The notes: a model not told the origin generated them from the letters alone. DNA of 64,000 nucleotides from Desulfosporosinus sp. I2 (GCF_000960765.1 NZ_JYNH01000009.1:1-64000); one strand, 5' to 3'; positions 1 through 8,491 are shown, counted from the stretch's first letter. Translations and numbers: made by a program.

Positions 1-102
1 TGCAAAGGCCCCGTAAAGCCCCAGGCAAAAGAGCATCGCTCCCACCAGAAGATAGGTCGATAGTCCAACACTGAAGTTACTGAAATTACTTAAATAATTC
101 AT
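1..102 (-). CDS. nuoK: NADH-quinone oxidoreductase subunit K, N-terminal part (cut by window edge)
   Basis: Thirty-four codons are visible, starting at an ATG (100-102) that overlaps the nuoJ stop as ATGA. The peptide begins MNYLSNFSNFSVGLSTYLLV and runs into a hydrophobic segment, as expected for the first membrane helix of NuoK, a small three-helix antiporter-like subunit of the complex I membrane arm. The assignment rests mostly on position directly after nuoJ in the usual J-K order. The rest of the gene, and presumably nuoL-M-N, lies outside the window. Confidence 0.75.
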   Translation of the reverse strand, partial: MNYLSNFSNFSVGLSTYLLVGAMLFCLGLYGAFA

Positions 103-602
103 TTGCTCGCCTTCACTCCCTTCGCCAAGATCACCGCTCCGACTAAGGCCATGGTGAGCAAGACTGCGGCGGCTTCGAATGGAATCATAAACTTCGTGAG
201 AAGTAACAGTGAAATATCGGTAGCCGAACCTCCGCCCGTCCACGGTGTCGGCAAAATACGCCAGTCTGTATTCGTGAGGACAACCACGGCAATCGTGAGA
301 AACATCAAGGTCGAGATTAGCGCTCCCCAGCCCCAAACCTTGTTGTCCGGATTGCTGGCACAGATGTCTCCTCGTAAGGTCAACATCACTGCGAAGACCA
401 CCATGATGGCGATGCCTCCCGTATAGATCAGTAACTGGACTGCCGCTAAATAGTCGGCATTCAAGAGAACGTATAGCACCGCAACGCCTGAAAAGGAAAG
501 GGCCAGATAGAGCGCGCTATGCATAATATTCTTCGAAGTGACAACACCCCAAGCAGATGCAATCGCCAGGATTGCAAAGATGAAGAAAACTATTGTACCC
601 AC
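99..602 (-). CDS. nuoJ: NADH-quinone oxidoreductase subunit J
   Basis: The 167-residue protein has five hydrophobic segments (about 2-21, 26-47, 51-75, 92-110, 139-160), matching the five-helix NuoJ subunit of the complex I membrane arm, which links the quinone site module to the proton-pumping subunits. The conserved glycine-rich third helix (YTGGIAIMVVFAVML) is clear. It sits two bases after nuoI and overlaps nuoK by ATGA, so translation is probably coupled. Confidence 0.95.
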   Translation of the reverse strand: MGTIVFFIFAILAIASAWGVVTSKNIMHSALYLALSFSGVAVLYVLLNADYLAAVQLLIYTGGIAIMVVFAVMLTLRGDICASNPDNKVWGWGALISTLMFLTIAVVVLTNTDWRILPTPWTGGGSATDISLLLLTKFMIPFEAAAVLLTMALVGAVILAKGVKASK

Positions 603-604
603 GC

Positions 605-1006
605 TTACTCCACCTTCCCTTTTTGCTCAGCCCGTTTAAGCATATCCCAATACATTTCATCGGGTTCATAAATTGCGTTTTCATAGTCTTGGGTTACAGT
701 TAGAGCCTTGGTTGGACAAGCCTCAGTACACATACCACAGAACAGACAGCGTCCCAAGTCCATATGATACGTTTTGAGAACCTTTTTATTGGCTTCGTTC
801 TTTTCACTGGTCAATTTGATGACTGAGTTAGGGCAAGCCATAGCGCACATATTGCAAGAAATACATTTTTCTCGGTCGAGCGCCATAGAACTACGCACCC
901 TGGTCGGTAATTTAGGTTTTTGCTCAGGGTAAAACTCAGTGATATTAGGACCGACCATGCGTTTGAATGTGATGCCTAAACCTTGTAGTAGACCTTTACC
1001 AAACAC
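605..1006 (-). CDS. nuoI: NADH-quinone oxidoreductase subunit I (2x[4Fe-4S] ferredoxin-like)
   Basis: This 133-residue protein carries two CxxCxxCxxxCP motifs (Cys48/51/54/58 and Cys87/90/93/97), the ligands of clusters N6a and N6b. In complex I the subunit passes electrons through the hydrophilic arm to cluster N2 in NuoB. There is no signal or membrane segment apart from the amphipathic N-terminus. It lies four bases downstream of nuoH. Because no NuoE, F or G is encoded here, the electron donor to NuoI is unknown; a ferredoxin or F420-type input is the usual inference for such 11-subunit complexes. Confidence 0.96.
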   Translation of the reverse strand: MFGKGLLQGLGITFKRMVGPNITEFYPEQKPKLPTRVRSSMALDREKCISCNMCAMACPNSVIKLTSEKNEANKKVLKTYHMDLGRCLFCGMCTEACPTKALTVTQDYENAIYEPDEMYWDMLKRAEQKGKVE

Positions 1007-1010
1007 TGTG

Positions 1011-2057
1011 TCACCCTCCCATCACGAATCGGTAAATGTAAATACCCAGACCCGTTAACAAAATGTTTAAAATTGAAAGCGGTAACAGTACCTTCCACGC
1101 TAAGTGCATAAGATGATCAATCCGAATTCTTGGGAAGGTCCACCGAACCCACATCATAAAGAAGATGATCACTCCAACTTTCATAAAGAACCAAACATAA
1201 CCAGGCAAGATAGCAGGACCTTGCCAGCCTCCTAAAAATACTGTCGCAGCCAGTGCTGATAGAGCGGTCATGTTTCCGTATTCTCCTAGGAAAAATAATC
1301 CCCAGCGCAGTCCGGTATACTCTGTAAACGGTCCAGCAACAACCTCCTGATCCGCTTCAACTAAGTCAAACGGCGCACGATTTAGCTCTGCTAAGCCTGC
1401 AATAATGAAGATTACAAAAGCCAGCGGTTGAAGAATTACAAAAGGAATGCTTGCTTGAGCCTCGACAATAACTCCTAAATTAAAGGACTGGGTAATCATG
1501 ACTACTCCAAGCAAAGAAAAGAGCAAAGGAATCTCGTAACTGACCATTTGAGCAACCGCCCGCATACCTCCAAGTAACGAGTATTTATTATTTGAGCCCC
1601 ATCCAGCCATGACAAAAGCCAGTGTCGAAATAGAGGAAATCGCTACAAAGTAAAAAATACCTAAATCGAGATTAATCGGCGCCATTTTCCTCCCATAGGG
1701 TATGACAGCTAAGGTCATCATCGGGAGACAGAAGATAATCATCGGCGCGATTTTAAAAATAAATTTATCGGCGCCTGCTGGAGTAACATCTTCTTTGCCC
1801 ATAAGTTTTAAGGCATCAGCTATAGTTTGAAACCATCCGCGCGGACCGAGACGATTGGGCCCTGGCCTTTGTGACGTCCAACCTGCTATTTTGCGTTCAA
1901 GTAAGATCAAAATCAAAGCAGCTAGGACAACAATGACAACCACGATGATGAAATTGATGACATCCATGGTTAAATTAGCCCAAACTGAGTGGGGATCCGC
2001 AAAAAGACTACGGATAGCGTCCGCAATAATCAAAAACAGATTATTTAGAGTCTCCAT
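1011..2057 (-). CDS. nuoH: NADH-quinone oxidoreductase subunit H
   Basis: The 348-residue polytopic membrane protein has about eight hydrophobic helices. It shows the signature [21 protein letters not shown] (about 54-74, given here in part as GPNRLGPRG) and the loop [15 protein letters not shown]-type motif ([10 protein letters not shown] visible), both diagnostic of NuoH, the subunit that forms the quinone chamber with NuoB and NuoD and starts the proton channel. In this genome it follows nuoD directly, where nuoE-F-G would sit in a 14-gene operon. Confidence 0.96.
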   Translation of the reverse strand: METLNNLFLIIADAIRSLFADPHSVWANLTMDVINFIIVVVIVVLAALILILLERKIAGWTSQRPGPNRLGPRGWFQTIADALKLMGKEDVTPAGADKFIFKIAPMIIFCLPMMTLAVIPYGRKMAPINLDLGIFYFVAISSISTLAFVMAGWGSNNKYSLLGGMRAVAQMVSYEIPLLFSLLGVVMITQSFNLGVIVEAQASIPFVILQPLAFVIFIIAGLAELNRAPFDLVEADQEVVAGPFTEYTGLRWGLFFLGEYGNMTALSALAATVFLGGWQGPAILPGYVWFFMKVGVIIFFMMWVRWTFPRIRIDHLMHLAWKVLLPLSILNILLTGLGIYIYRFVMGG

Positions 2058-2081
2058 CTTATTCTCCCCTCATTGGAATTT

Positions 2082-3185
2082 CTATTTGTCGACTTCTCCC
2101 AATACTGCATCTAAAGTCGCAAAGATCGCAACTACGTCTTGGATTTTCCAACCCAGAGCTACGATTGGAAGCATTTGTAAATTAATAAAAGTTGCCGGGC
2201 GGATCCGAACCCGTGAAGGCTTAGTCGTACCGTCACTGACGATATAAAAACCAAGTTCTCCTTTTGGGTTCTCAACGCGGTGATAAACTTCACCAGCTGG
2301 AGGCTTAATAACCTTAGGTACTTTAGCCATAACTGGTCCTTCTGGAATATCACGTACCGCTTGTTTAATGATCTTGATGCTTTCCACTATCTCGTCCATC
2401 CGAATTATCGTACGATCATAGCTGTCGCAACCTGTTCGAACCGGAACTTTAAAGTCAAACCGATCATAGATACTGTAGGGTTCCGCTTTACGCACGTCGT
2501 AATTAACACCAGACGCACGCAAGACTGGACCCGTGATCGAAAGATTTTCAGCCATTTCTTTCGACAAAATGCCCACATTCTTTAACCGACCCAGAGCAAT
2601 TTCATTTCCAAAAAAGATTCCATAATATTCTTCAAGCATCTCAGGAGTGTCATCAAGGAACGATTTTAAAGCTGGCCAAAATTCTTCGGGTGGCTCTGCG
2701 CTCATTCCTCCAATTCTCATAATGTTAACGGTCAAGCGGCTTCCTGCTGTCATTTCATACATATCGCAGATCCGTTCGCGGTCTCGGAAAGCATAGGACC
2801 AAGCAGACCAACCCGCCATATCCAGAGCTGTACTGGCAATCATAACTTGGTGACTAGCAATCCGGGCGAGTTCTCCAAAGATAACCCGGAGGTATTCTGC
2901 ACGTTCAGGAATTTCTACACCCATTAATTTTTCGACCGTTTGGACATAGGCCCAGTTGTTGTGCGGCGATGCTAGGTAATCTAACCGATCTGTGTAAGGG
3001 ATAAACTGTGCATAGGTACGGCTTTCAGCAAGTTTTTCCATTCCACGATGGAGATATCCAATTTTAGGTTCTAGTTTAGTGATCGTTTCCCCCTCTAAAT
3101 GGACCACCATTCGAAACAAACCGTGCATACTCGGGTGCTGGGGGCCCATGTTTAAAATAAGTTCTTCAGTTTCTTTTATACTCAT
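2082..3185 (-). CDS. nuoD: NADH-quinone oxidoreductase subunit D (49-kDa)
   Basis: The 367-residue soluble subunit starts with ETEELILNMGPQHPSMHG, the conserved NMGPQHPSTHG region that lines the quinone site. It is homologous to the large subunit of [NiFe] hydrogenases but lacks the metal-binding cysteine pairs, as expected for NuoD. It acts with NuoB and NuoC at the quinone-reducing end of complex I. NuoC is a separate gene 11 bases upstream, not fused as in E. coli. Confidence 0.96.
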   Translation of the reverse strand: MSIKETEELILNMGPQHPSMHGLFRMVVHLEGETITKLEPKIGYLHRGMEKLAESRTYAQFIPYTDRLDYLASPHNNWAYVQTVEKLMGVEIPERAEYLRVIFGELARIASHQVMIASTALDMAGWSAWSYAFRDRERICDMYEMTAGSRLTVNIMRIGGMSAEPPEEFWPALKSFLDDTPEMLEEYYGIFFGNEIALGRLKNVGILSKEMAENLSITGPVLRASGVNYDVRKAEPYSIYDRFDFKVPVRTGCDSYDRTIIRMDEIVESIKIIKQAVRDIPEGPVMAKVPKVIKPPAGEVYHRVENPKGELGFYIVSDGTTKPSRVRIRPATFINLQMLPIVALGWKIQDVVAIFATLDAVLGEVDK

Positions 3186-3196
3186 GGTTTTCCCCC

Positions 3197-3688
3197 CTAT
3201 TCCCCTTCTATACGTTGGCGTACGATGTTGCGAACCTCAATAGGTTCGGTCACATAGTCCTTGCGCAACGGATAACCTTCAAAATCATCCCACATATAAA
3301 TTCGTTTCAGATTGGGATGTCCTTTAAATATAATTCCAAACATATCATAGGCCTCACGCTCTAAATAGTTGGCGCCTTGCCATATACGAGTTACAGAATC
3401 CACCACAGGGTTTTCCCGATTCAGCAACGCCTTGACACGCAATTTTTGTGGCCCACGCAAGCTTGACAGTTGATAAACCACTTCAAAATGATCCACTTGG
3501 TCTAATCCACAAAGATCGTGGAGAAAATCACATGGCACTTCTGCGAATTGTTTGGCTGCTGTCAGAGTCTCTGTAATATAAGGAGCTTTTACTGTCAAAA
3601 CAAGCACTCCAAAACTCTCTTCAACTTCACCGTTAACCCGAGATGCCAGCTCTTCCACTTGTCGCTTTAAGAGTTCATTATTTTCCAT
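3197..3688 (-). CDS. nuoC: NADH-quinone oxidoreductase subunit C (30-kDa)
   Basis: The 163-residue protein matches the 30-kDa subunit: the [20 protein letters not shown] region (about 110-129) followed by [17 protein letters not shown] is the family signature. It has no cofactor and scaffolds NuoB and NuoD in the connecting module. The start codon lies inside the last codons of nuoB (11-base overlap), so translational coupling is likely. Confidence 0.95.
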   Translation of the reverse strand: MENNELLKRQVEELASRVNGEVEESFGVLVLTVKAPYITETLTAAKQFAEVPCDFLHDLCGLDQVDHFEVVYQLSSLRGPQKLRVKALLNRENPVVDSVTRIWQGANYLEREAYDMFGIIFKGHPNLKRIYMWDDFEGYPLRKDYVTEPIEVRNIVRQRIEGE

Positions 3689-4199
3689 GTCTCATTAACC
3701 TCACCTTAGCGGGATTTGAAACTTTATATTGAAGTTGCAAAAGCCCATATATTAAGGATTCTGGCCTCGGAGGGCAACCTGGGATGTATACGTCGACAGG
3801 TAAAATCTTATCAACGCCCGCTAACATGGAGTAGGAATCAACAAAGGGACCCCCTGCATTAGCACAACTACCCATAGCGATCACCCATTTTGGCTCAGGC
3901 ATTTGGTCATAAATTCGTCTTAGTAGTGGCGCCATTTTGCGAGTACAGGTTCCAGCCACAATCATGACATCAGCTTGACGAGGAGAAGCACGGAAAACCT
4001 CATATCCGAAGCGGGAAATATCATAACGTGGTCCACCGGTAGCCATCATTTCAATTGCACAGCAAGCTAAGCCCAATGTGACCGGCCAGAAGGAATGCCC
4101 TCTTGCCCAGTTCAAGGCCTTATCAATTGTAGTAACCAAAACATTTTTTTCAATTAACGCTTCCTCTTCACGAAGACGTTTTTCCGAGGCTACATCCAC
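3678..4199 (-). CDS. nuoB: NADH-quinone oxidoreductase subunit B (PSST, cluster N2)
   Basis: The 173-residue protein carries the N2 [4Fe-4S] ligands Cys46, Cys47, Cys112 and Cys142, in the contexts [16 protein letters not shown] and PGCPPRPE. N2 is the last cluster in the chain and reduces the quinone. The neighbouring [12 protein letters not shown] loop, which shapes the quinone site, is intact. It overlaps nuoA by ten bases and nuoC by eleven. Confidence 0.97.
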   Translation of the reverse strand: MDVASEKRLREEEALIEKNVLVTTIDKALNWARGHSFWPVTLGLACCAIEMMATGGPRYDISRFGYEVFRASPRQADVMIVAGTCTRKMAPLLRRIYDQMPEPKWVIAMGSCANAGGPFVDSYSMLAGVDKILPVDVYIPGCPPRPESLIYGLLQLQYKVSNPAKVRLMRHGK

Positions 4200-4549
4200 T
4201 CAAGTGCACCTTCCTTCCAAGCGTACCAGAAACCAACTAAGAGAATGACAATAAAGATGAACATTTCCACGAAGGCAAATGTCCCAAGTTTTTGGAATGT
4301 TAAAGCCCAAGGGTATAATAAAACTGTCTCAACACTAAAAACCGCAAAAACTAAAGCGTACATAAAATAATTGCTCTTAAATCCGAGCCACGTTCTGCCG
4401 ATGGTTTCATTACCACATTCATAAGTTGTTAATTTCTCTCGGTGTGGTTTGTTAGGCGCAAGTAGTTTAGGCATAATCATCATAATAATGGATACTGCGA
4501 TTGCCCCCACAAGAAATACACCTACGGCAGCAAAATCATTTTCCGGCAT
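4190..4549 (-). CDS. nuoA: NADH-quinone oxidoreductase subunit A
   Basis: The 119-residue, three-helix membrane protein has the conserved YECGNETIG motif in the first loop (Cys in the mobile quinone-site loop) and the acidic [27 protein letters not shown]-terminal helix. It is the first gene of the operon; a purine-rich ribosome binding site (GGGAGG, reading leftward from 4566) precedes the ATG, and a promoter lies about 145 bases upstream. Confidence 0.96.
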   Translation of the reverse strand: MPENDFAAVGVFLVGAIAVSIIMMIMPKLLAPNKPHREKLTTYECGNETIGRTWLGFKSNYFMYALVFAVFSVETVLLYPWALTFQKLGTFAFVEMFIFIVILLVGFWYAWKEGALEWM

Positions 4550-4592
4550 TCACTTAACCTCCCTTCATAACAATTTTCAAAAGTTTGACTCG

Positions 4593-4688
4593 ATTTTGTT
4601 AATTTAGATAATATTACTTAATTTTGTTAATTAAATAGCACGATCTAATTTTGTTAATTAGATCGCGTTACTTAATTTTCTTAATTAA
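4593..4688 (-). repeat. Four direct repeats in the nuo leader (27-28 bp period)
   Basis: Four copies of ATTTTGTTAATTA (plus-strand reading) begin at 4593, 4621, 4648 and 4675, the last with one change (TTTTC). Spacings are 28, 27 and 27 bp, close to 2.6 helical turns. Copy three is embedded in a perfect 9-bp inverted repeat (4641-4649 with 4657-4665). The array lies just downstream of the nuo promoter, so it is either transcribed in the 5' leader or acts as an operator array. Confidence 0.8.
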
Positions 4689-4689
4689 T

Positions 4690-4718
4690 ATTGTGCCACA
4701 ACCAGCCAAGATGGTCAA
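4690..4718 (-). promoter_or_regulatory. Sigma-A-type promoter of the nuo operon
   Basis: On the minus strand, TTGACC (4713-4718) and CACAAT (4690-4695) are separated by 17 bp, with a TG one base upstream of the -10. A start near 4683 would give a leader of about 135 nt before nuoA. The -10 overlaps the palindrome TTGTGCCACAA (4691-4701). Confidence 0.6.
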
Positions 4719-4750
4719 TTTGATAGAGTATTCTGTTAGTTTTTTCCTGC

Positions 4751-5533
4751 TTAGCTAATCGATGTCTCTTGCTTTACCGGAGCAAAACTTTTTCGGTGAA
4801 GTGGACATGGCCCATAGCGCTTCAGCGCCAACATGTGATCACTTGTGCCATACCCTTTATTCTTCGAAAACGTATATTCCGGATAAATTGAATGAAGTTG
4901 AACCATCAATCGATCTCGAGTCACCTTGGCTAGGATCGATGCTGCAGCTATTGAGGCACTTAAGTGGTCACCTCCTATAAGCGGAAGTTGCGGAAGTTGT
5001 ACATCTGTGAGGGTTAGCGCATCAATTAGTAAGTAGTGGGGACGAACTGTCAAACCTTCTACGGATCGTTTCATGGCCAATTTAGTCGCTTGCAAAATAT
5101 TTAAGACGTCAATTTCAGCAGGTTCAGCGCTTCCAATTCCATAATCAATCGCCTGGGTTTGGATTTGAGCAAAGAGTCTTTCTCGTTTACTTTCCGTCAG
5201 CATTTTAGAATCATTAAGCCCGGGTAAATTAAACTTAGCAGGTAATATGCAAGCCGCTGCAACAACTGGTCCAGCCAACGGTCCACGGCCCGCTTCATCA
5301 ATCCCTGCCAGCAATAAAAACCCTTTCTTCCATAGCTTCTTTTCCTCCACAAGTAGTTGTTGAATGCGAGTATTTTCAACAGCTTGTGCTTGCTGACACT
5401 TGATAAGACGAATGGCTAGTTGTCGAACACCCTGGCGCGGGTCTTTTTGGCATGCGTTAAGCATGCGAGGTGAAGGGTCTTTATAGAGTGCCTCTTCTAC
5501 TTCCCTAATATTCATCTGGGATAACGGTTCCAC
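4751..5533 (-). CDS. rnhB: Ribonuclease HII
   Basis: RNase HII removes RNA, including single ribonucleotides, from DNA-RNA hybrids. The catalytic DEAGRGPLAGPVVAA block, the middle acidic residue (LLIDALTL) and the C-terminal ILAKVTRDRLM region are all present. A GTG at 5531-5533 is preferred as start because AGAGGG lies six bases upstream (5540-5545); the frame also extends to an ATG at 5572 without a good ribosome binding site. The N-terminal 70 residues before the catalytic core form the substrate-binding extension seen in B. subtilis RnhB. It follows rbgA, as in Bacilli. Confidence 0.93.
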   Translation of the reverse strand: MEPLSQMNIREVEEALYKDPSPRMLNACQKDPRQGVRQLAIRLIKCQQAQAVENTRIQQLLVEEKKLWKKGFLLLAGIDEAGRGPLAGPVVAAACILPAKFNLPGLNDSKMLTESKRERLFAQIQTQAIDYGIGSAEPAEIDVLNILQATKLAMKRSVEGLTVRPHYLLIDALTLTDVQLPQLPLIGGDHLSASIAAASILAKVTRDRLMVQLHSIYPEYTFSKNKGYGTSDHMLALKRYGPCPLHRKSFAPVKQETSIS

Positions 5534-5628
5534 ACTTTTCCCTCTTCTCTTCCAAGTATAACATTTCGCCAAAAAAGGTCGATTCCCTCTATTTAGTGTA
5601 AAATTATACAGTATTCCGAATTATAAAT

Positions 5629-6459
5629 CTATTCAGAAATGCCATCCATTGTTATGGGACCAAGTTGTCCCATACGAAGTTCACGCAAGAAAATCTGGGC
5701 GGCTTTTAGAGTATCAACCCGCCCGCCATGAATCAAGCAGCCTCGTTTTCGTCCCAAACTCTCCAAGGTAACCTCTGAATCAGAAACCTGATAGCGAAGT
5801 AAGGCTTTGGGAGAATACAACGTAAGCCAATCAATAATCCATGTTGATAATTCTTCGATATCGAAGATATCATCTTTTATGGCTCCGAGTGCTGCTAACT
5901 TTCGTCCAACCTCAGGATCATCAAATTTAGGCCATAACATCCCTGGCGTATCAAGAAGTTCAACCCGTTCATGAATTCTAACCCATTGATTTCCACGAGT
6001 CACCCCTGGTTTATTTCCGACTTTTGCTTGGGCTCCACCAGTAAATTGATTAATTAAAGAAGATTTGCCGATGTTAGGAATCCCAACCACCATCACCTTA
6101 ATCATCTGCTGACGAATTCCTTTTTCAGCTTGCTTTGTTTGCTTAGCTAGGACCATTCGCTCGAGTTCTGGTACAATCTGTTTAACCCCTAACCCTGTGG
6201 TTGCACTAACCGCAAAAGCGGGACCTGATTCTCTTAAGTAGGTGAGCCATTTCGCCGTCAAATTTGGATCGGCTAAATCTGCTTTATTTAGCAATAAAAG
6301 CCTTGCCTTATTGCCCAGTAGTTTATCCAACATTGGATTGCGACTACTAATTGGAATTCTTGCATCGGCAAGTTCTAATACAACATCAACCCATTTAAGT
6401 TGTTCCAGTAAAAGACGTCTTGCCTTTGCCATATGCCCCGGAAACCATTGAATACTCAT
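5629..6459 (-). CDS. rbgA: Ribosome biogenesis GTPase RbgA (YlqF)
   Basis: This is a circularly permuted GTPase needed for late 50S subunit assembly. Motif order is G4 (NKAD, 58-61), then G1 (GIPNIGKSS, 126-134), then G3 (DTPG, 170-173), which is the permutation that defines the YlqF/YawG family. The N-terminal WFPGHMAKARR box is typical. Length (276) is normal. It sits between lepB and rnhB, the same order as in B. subtilis. Confidence 0.96.
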   Translation of the reverse strand: MSIQWFPGHMAKARRLLLEQLKWVDVVLELADARIPISSRNPMLDKLLGNKARLLLLNKADLADPNLTAKWLTYLRESGPAFAVSATTGLGVKQIVPELERMVLAKQTKQAEKGIRQQMIKVMVVGIPNIGKSSLINQFTGGAQAKVGNKPGVTRGNQWVRIHERVELLDTPGMLWPKFDDPEVGRKLAALGAIKDDIFDIEELSTWIIDWLTLYSPKALLRYQVSDSEVTLESLGRKRGCLIHGGRVDTLKAAQIFLRELRMGQLGPITMDGISE

Positions 6460-6509
6460 GAATATCCCTCTTCATCCTTCTAAAAACCTAATTCTTGTAT
6501 TTACGATGG

Positions 6510-7022
6510 TTAAATTAACTTAAAGCGCTGAATTGGATAATAGATAAACCAAGCTTTGCCAAGAAGATAATTTTTAGGAAGAAGACCCCATTCTCTAGAA
6601 TCTTCGCTCTCACGTCGGTTATCTCCTAAAACGAATACTTTCCCCACCGGTACAATTTCCGGACCGTAAGGTGGGTAATCTCCGGGTTTGACGTAAAATT
6701 CCTGGATCGGAACGCCATTGACAAAGACTTTATTATCACGAAGTTCAACCTTTTCCCCTTCTACAGCAATCACTCGTTTTACGAAAGTCCGTTTCAAGTC
6801 CTTTGGGAAAGCAAACACGACCACATCTCCCCGGGTTGGAGCCCACATACGATAGGAAAGACGATTGACAATAATATGATCTCCCGGAACCATACCGGGT
6901 TCCATAGAAGGTGATGGAATAAGATAGGGTTGTAAAACTACCCAACGCAATAACCCACCCGTCAGTAACACTGCGCCAAGCAAAATCAAAACCCATCTTG
7001 TTTTTGAATTCTTATGTTCCAT
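6510..7022 (-). CDS. lepB: Signal peptidase I
   Basis: A type I signal peptidase that cleaves Sec and Tat signal peptides at the outer face of the membrane. The ATG at 7020-7022 is chosen because GAGGGGAG lies seven bases upstream; longer in-frame starts lack such a site. Counting from there, one N-terminal membrane helix (9-27) is followed by the catalytic Ser39 (PSPSMEPGM) and Lys82 (FVKRVIAVEGE), and by the GDNRRESEDSREWG box. The 170-residue length fits the Gram-positive one-helix class. It is probably co-transcribed with rbgA and rnhB. Confidence 0.95.
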   Translation of the reverse strand: MEHKNSKTRWVLILLGAVLLTGGLLRWVVLQPYLIPSPSMEPGMVPGDHIIVNRLSYRMWAPTRGDVVVFAFPKDLKRTFVKRVIAVEGEKVELRDNKVFVNGVPIQEFYVKPGDYPPYGPEIVPVGKVFVLGDNRRESEDSREWGLLPKNYLLGKAWFIYYPIQRFKLI

Positions 7023-7149
7023 TATTTCGCTCCCCTCTTGCACTACCATTAGTATGAACAAGATCCGGAAGAGCATACGTCAGAGAACTATCTATGAAAA
7101 ATTTAGGTTATGTAGAATTAGAATGCCAGCTCATTACTGAAAAAGCAGT

Positions 7150-7285
7150 AAAGAAAACTTGGCTAACCGCCCGAAGACACTGTCTTCGCACGTGTAAACC
7201 AGCTTGCAGCCTTTGGACGCCGGCGATCACCTCTGTCGCCCTTATGTTCCGGCCACGGATGGCCGAGTATCCCTGTAGCCAAGAC
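7150..7285. repeat. Dispersed repeat element between lepB and rplS
   Basis: This gene-free stretch has AAAGAAAACTTGGCT (7150-7164), the palindrome CGAAGACACTGTCTTCG (7172-7188) followed by CACGTGT, and a block GGATGGCCGAGTATCCC (about 7258-7274). Related pieces recur at 10926-10966, 11041-11081, 30066-30107 and 58501-58515. No gene is supported here. Confidence 0.7.
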
Positions 7286-7307
7286 TCGAACATGGACGTT
7301 CGAGATT

Positions 7308-7329
7308 AAAAAAAGAGCCAGATTGCTCT
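7308..7329 (-). terminator. Rho-independent terminator after rplS
   Basis: On the minus strand AGAGC (7325-7329) pairs with GCTCT (7314-7318) across a six-base loop and is followed by a run of seven T (7308-7314). It lies 15 bases past the rplS stop. Confidence 0.7.
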
Positions 7330-7344
7330 AGCCCTTTTATTTCC

Positions 7345-7692
7345 TTAGATAGTGCGACGATCACGAATCCTTGCAGCCTTACCTGAGAGTGACCGCAGAT
7401 AGTAAAGCTTAGCTCTGCGAACAACACCTCGACGCGCTACCTCAATTTTATCCAAACGAGGTGAATGTAAAGGGAAAGTTCGTTCTACCCCAACGCCAGC
7501 AAAAACACGACGAACTGTAAAGGTTTCTCTGATGCCGCCACCTTTCATTGCGATGACAAGCCCTTCAAAAACCTGGATACGCTCACGAGTACCCTCCACA
7601 ATACGCACATGTACGCGTACTGTATCTCCTGGCCGGAAGTTAGGAAGATCCTTTTTCATTTGTTCTTCTTCAATCATGCGAATATAATCCAT
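7345..7692 (-). CDS. rplS: 50S ribosomal protein L19
   Basis: The 115-residue protein matches bacterial L19, which sits at the 30S-50S interface. Conserved blocks include [20 protein letters not shown], the VFEGLVIA strand and the C-terminal RRAKLYYLR motif. It is transcribed from its own promoter with a short structured leader and ends at a terminator, so it can be expressed apart from the upstream rpsP-trmD genes. Confidence 0.98.
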   Translation of the reverse strand: MDYIRMIEEEQMKKDLPNFRPGDTVRVHVRIVEGTRERIQVFEGLVIAMKGGGIRETFTVRRVFAGVGVERTFPLHSPRLDKIEVARRGVVRRAKLYYLRSLSGKAARIRDRRTI

Positions 7693-7710
7693 TATAATTC
7701 CCCCCTTCCT

Positions 7711-7760
7711 TGCCTAGATGTTCATACACTGACTTTCAGCGAGCGGACCATCTGTTCAGA
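7711..7760 (-). promoter_or_regulatory. Structured rplS leader (candidate L19 leader)
   Basis: Reading leftward, CGCTGA and TCAGTG (within 7727-7741) form a six-pair hairpin with loop AAG, enclosed by AGATG (7748-7752) pairing with CATCT (7716-7720). The nested hairpins lie between the promoter and the rplS ribosome binding site. L19 leaders are known in Firmicutes as autoregulatory sites; identity with that family is inferred from position and shape only. Confidence 0.45.
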
Positions 7761-7767
7761 CCAATTT

Positions 7768-7796
7768 ATTCTATCACAACCTAGTTGGTTATGCAA
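7768..7796 (-). promoter_or_regulatory. Sigma-A-type promoter of rplS
   Basis: TTGCAT (7791-7796) and TAGAAT (7768-7773) on the minus strand are 17 bp apart. A start near 7761 gives a leader of about 65-70 nt. Confidence 0.65.
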
Positions 7797-7822
7797 TAAA
7801 GTCATTAATCAATCTTCCACCG

Positions 7823-7845
7823 GAGACTATCGTCACCGAAGTCTC
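7823..7845 (-). repeat. Hairpin downstream of the RNA methyltransferase gene
   Basis: GAGACT (7823-7828) and AGTCTC (7840-7845) form a six-pair stem with an 11-base loop. There is no T run, so it is not a standard terminator. The sequence CGATAGTCTCC on the minus strand here is the same as two copies at about 11162 and 11177, which marks it as a dispersed repeat. Confidence 0.5.
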
Positions 7846-7879
7846 GAGTTTAGCTCCAGCTGAATTGATTTAACTTTAA

Positions 7880-8437
7880 TTAGTGCCCACACAAACGGTC
7901 TAAAATGATAGCCACGGCGGAACGAACCGATAAATGATTATACGCTGTCGGTCCATAAATTGGCTCTAGAATTCGGTCCATTGTCTCGACATCTTCTTTG
8001 AGTAACCCCCAACCCGTGCCAAACAACAATAAAATCGGGCTTTCCGTCGTCTCTATGTCCGCGCGAAGCCGTGCATAAGTGACAGTATTGGCATATTTTC
8101 GAGCATCTGTGGCCACTTTTATCGGTGCTATACCGTGAGTTTCTTCTATCTCGGCATAAACCTCTGCTAAATTATTGGCAATCTTTACCCTTGCAAAGGC
8201 CTCTTGGCGATCCGGATTATAATCCGCACCATAACCCTCTTGCCAGAAACCCATAATACGTTTAGCCAACTGGCGCTGTGCTTCAGCTGGATGTACCACA
8301 TAATAACGTTTTACACCATAAGTAGTTGCGCAGCGTGCAATATCATGAAGATCTAGGTTTGTAATCGAAGTCGCTACTGTTTCCATATTTTTATTATAGA
8401 CAGGGGCATGAATTAAAGCTAAATAGATATCTGCCAT
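7880..8437 (-). CDS. RNA methyltransferase, TrmD-associated (SpoU-like, PF09936-type)
   Basis: The 185-residue protein starts MADIYLALIHAPVYNKNMET and contains a knotted-methyltransferase SAM region (LLFGTGWGLLKEDVE, then YNHLSVRSAVAIILDRL at the C-terminus). This matches the family of predicted SAM-dependent RNA methyltransferases that commonly sits next to trmD. The RNA target is not established from sequence. It is read from the rpsP-khpA-rimM-trmD direction, 158 bases after trmD. Confidence 0.8.
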   Translation of the reverse strand: MADIYLALIHAPVYNKNMETVATSITNLDLHDIARCATTYGVKRYYVVHPAEAQRQLAKRIMGFWQEGYGADYNPDRQEAFARVKIANNLAEVYAEIEETHGIAPIKVATDARKYANTVTYARLRADIETTESPILLLFGTGWGLLKEDVETMDRILEPIYGPTAYNHLSVRSAVAIILDRLCGH

Positions 8438-8491
8438 GTTAAGTTCCTCCTAACCGTATTTCTTTAGAATCAGTGCCCCCTTATAATCGAC

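Noticed and set aside
7094-7309. Short frames on both strands between lepB and rplS
   Set aside because: They cover the dispersed palindromic repeat and the terminator and show no family resemblance.
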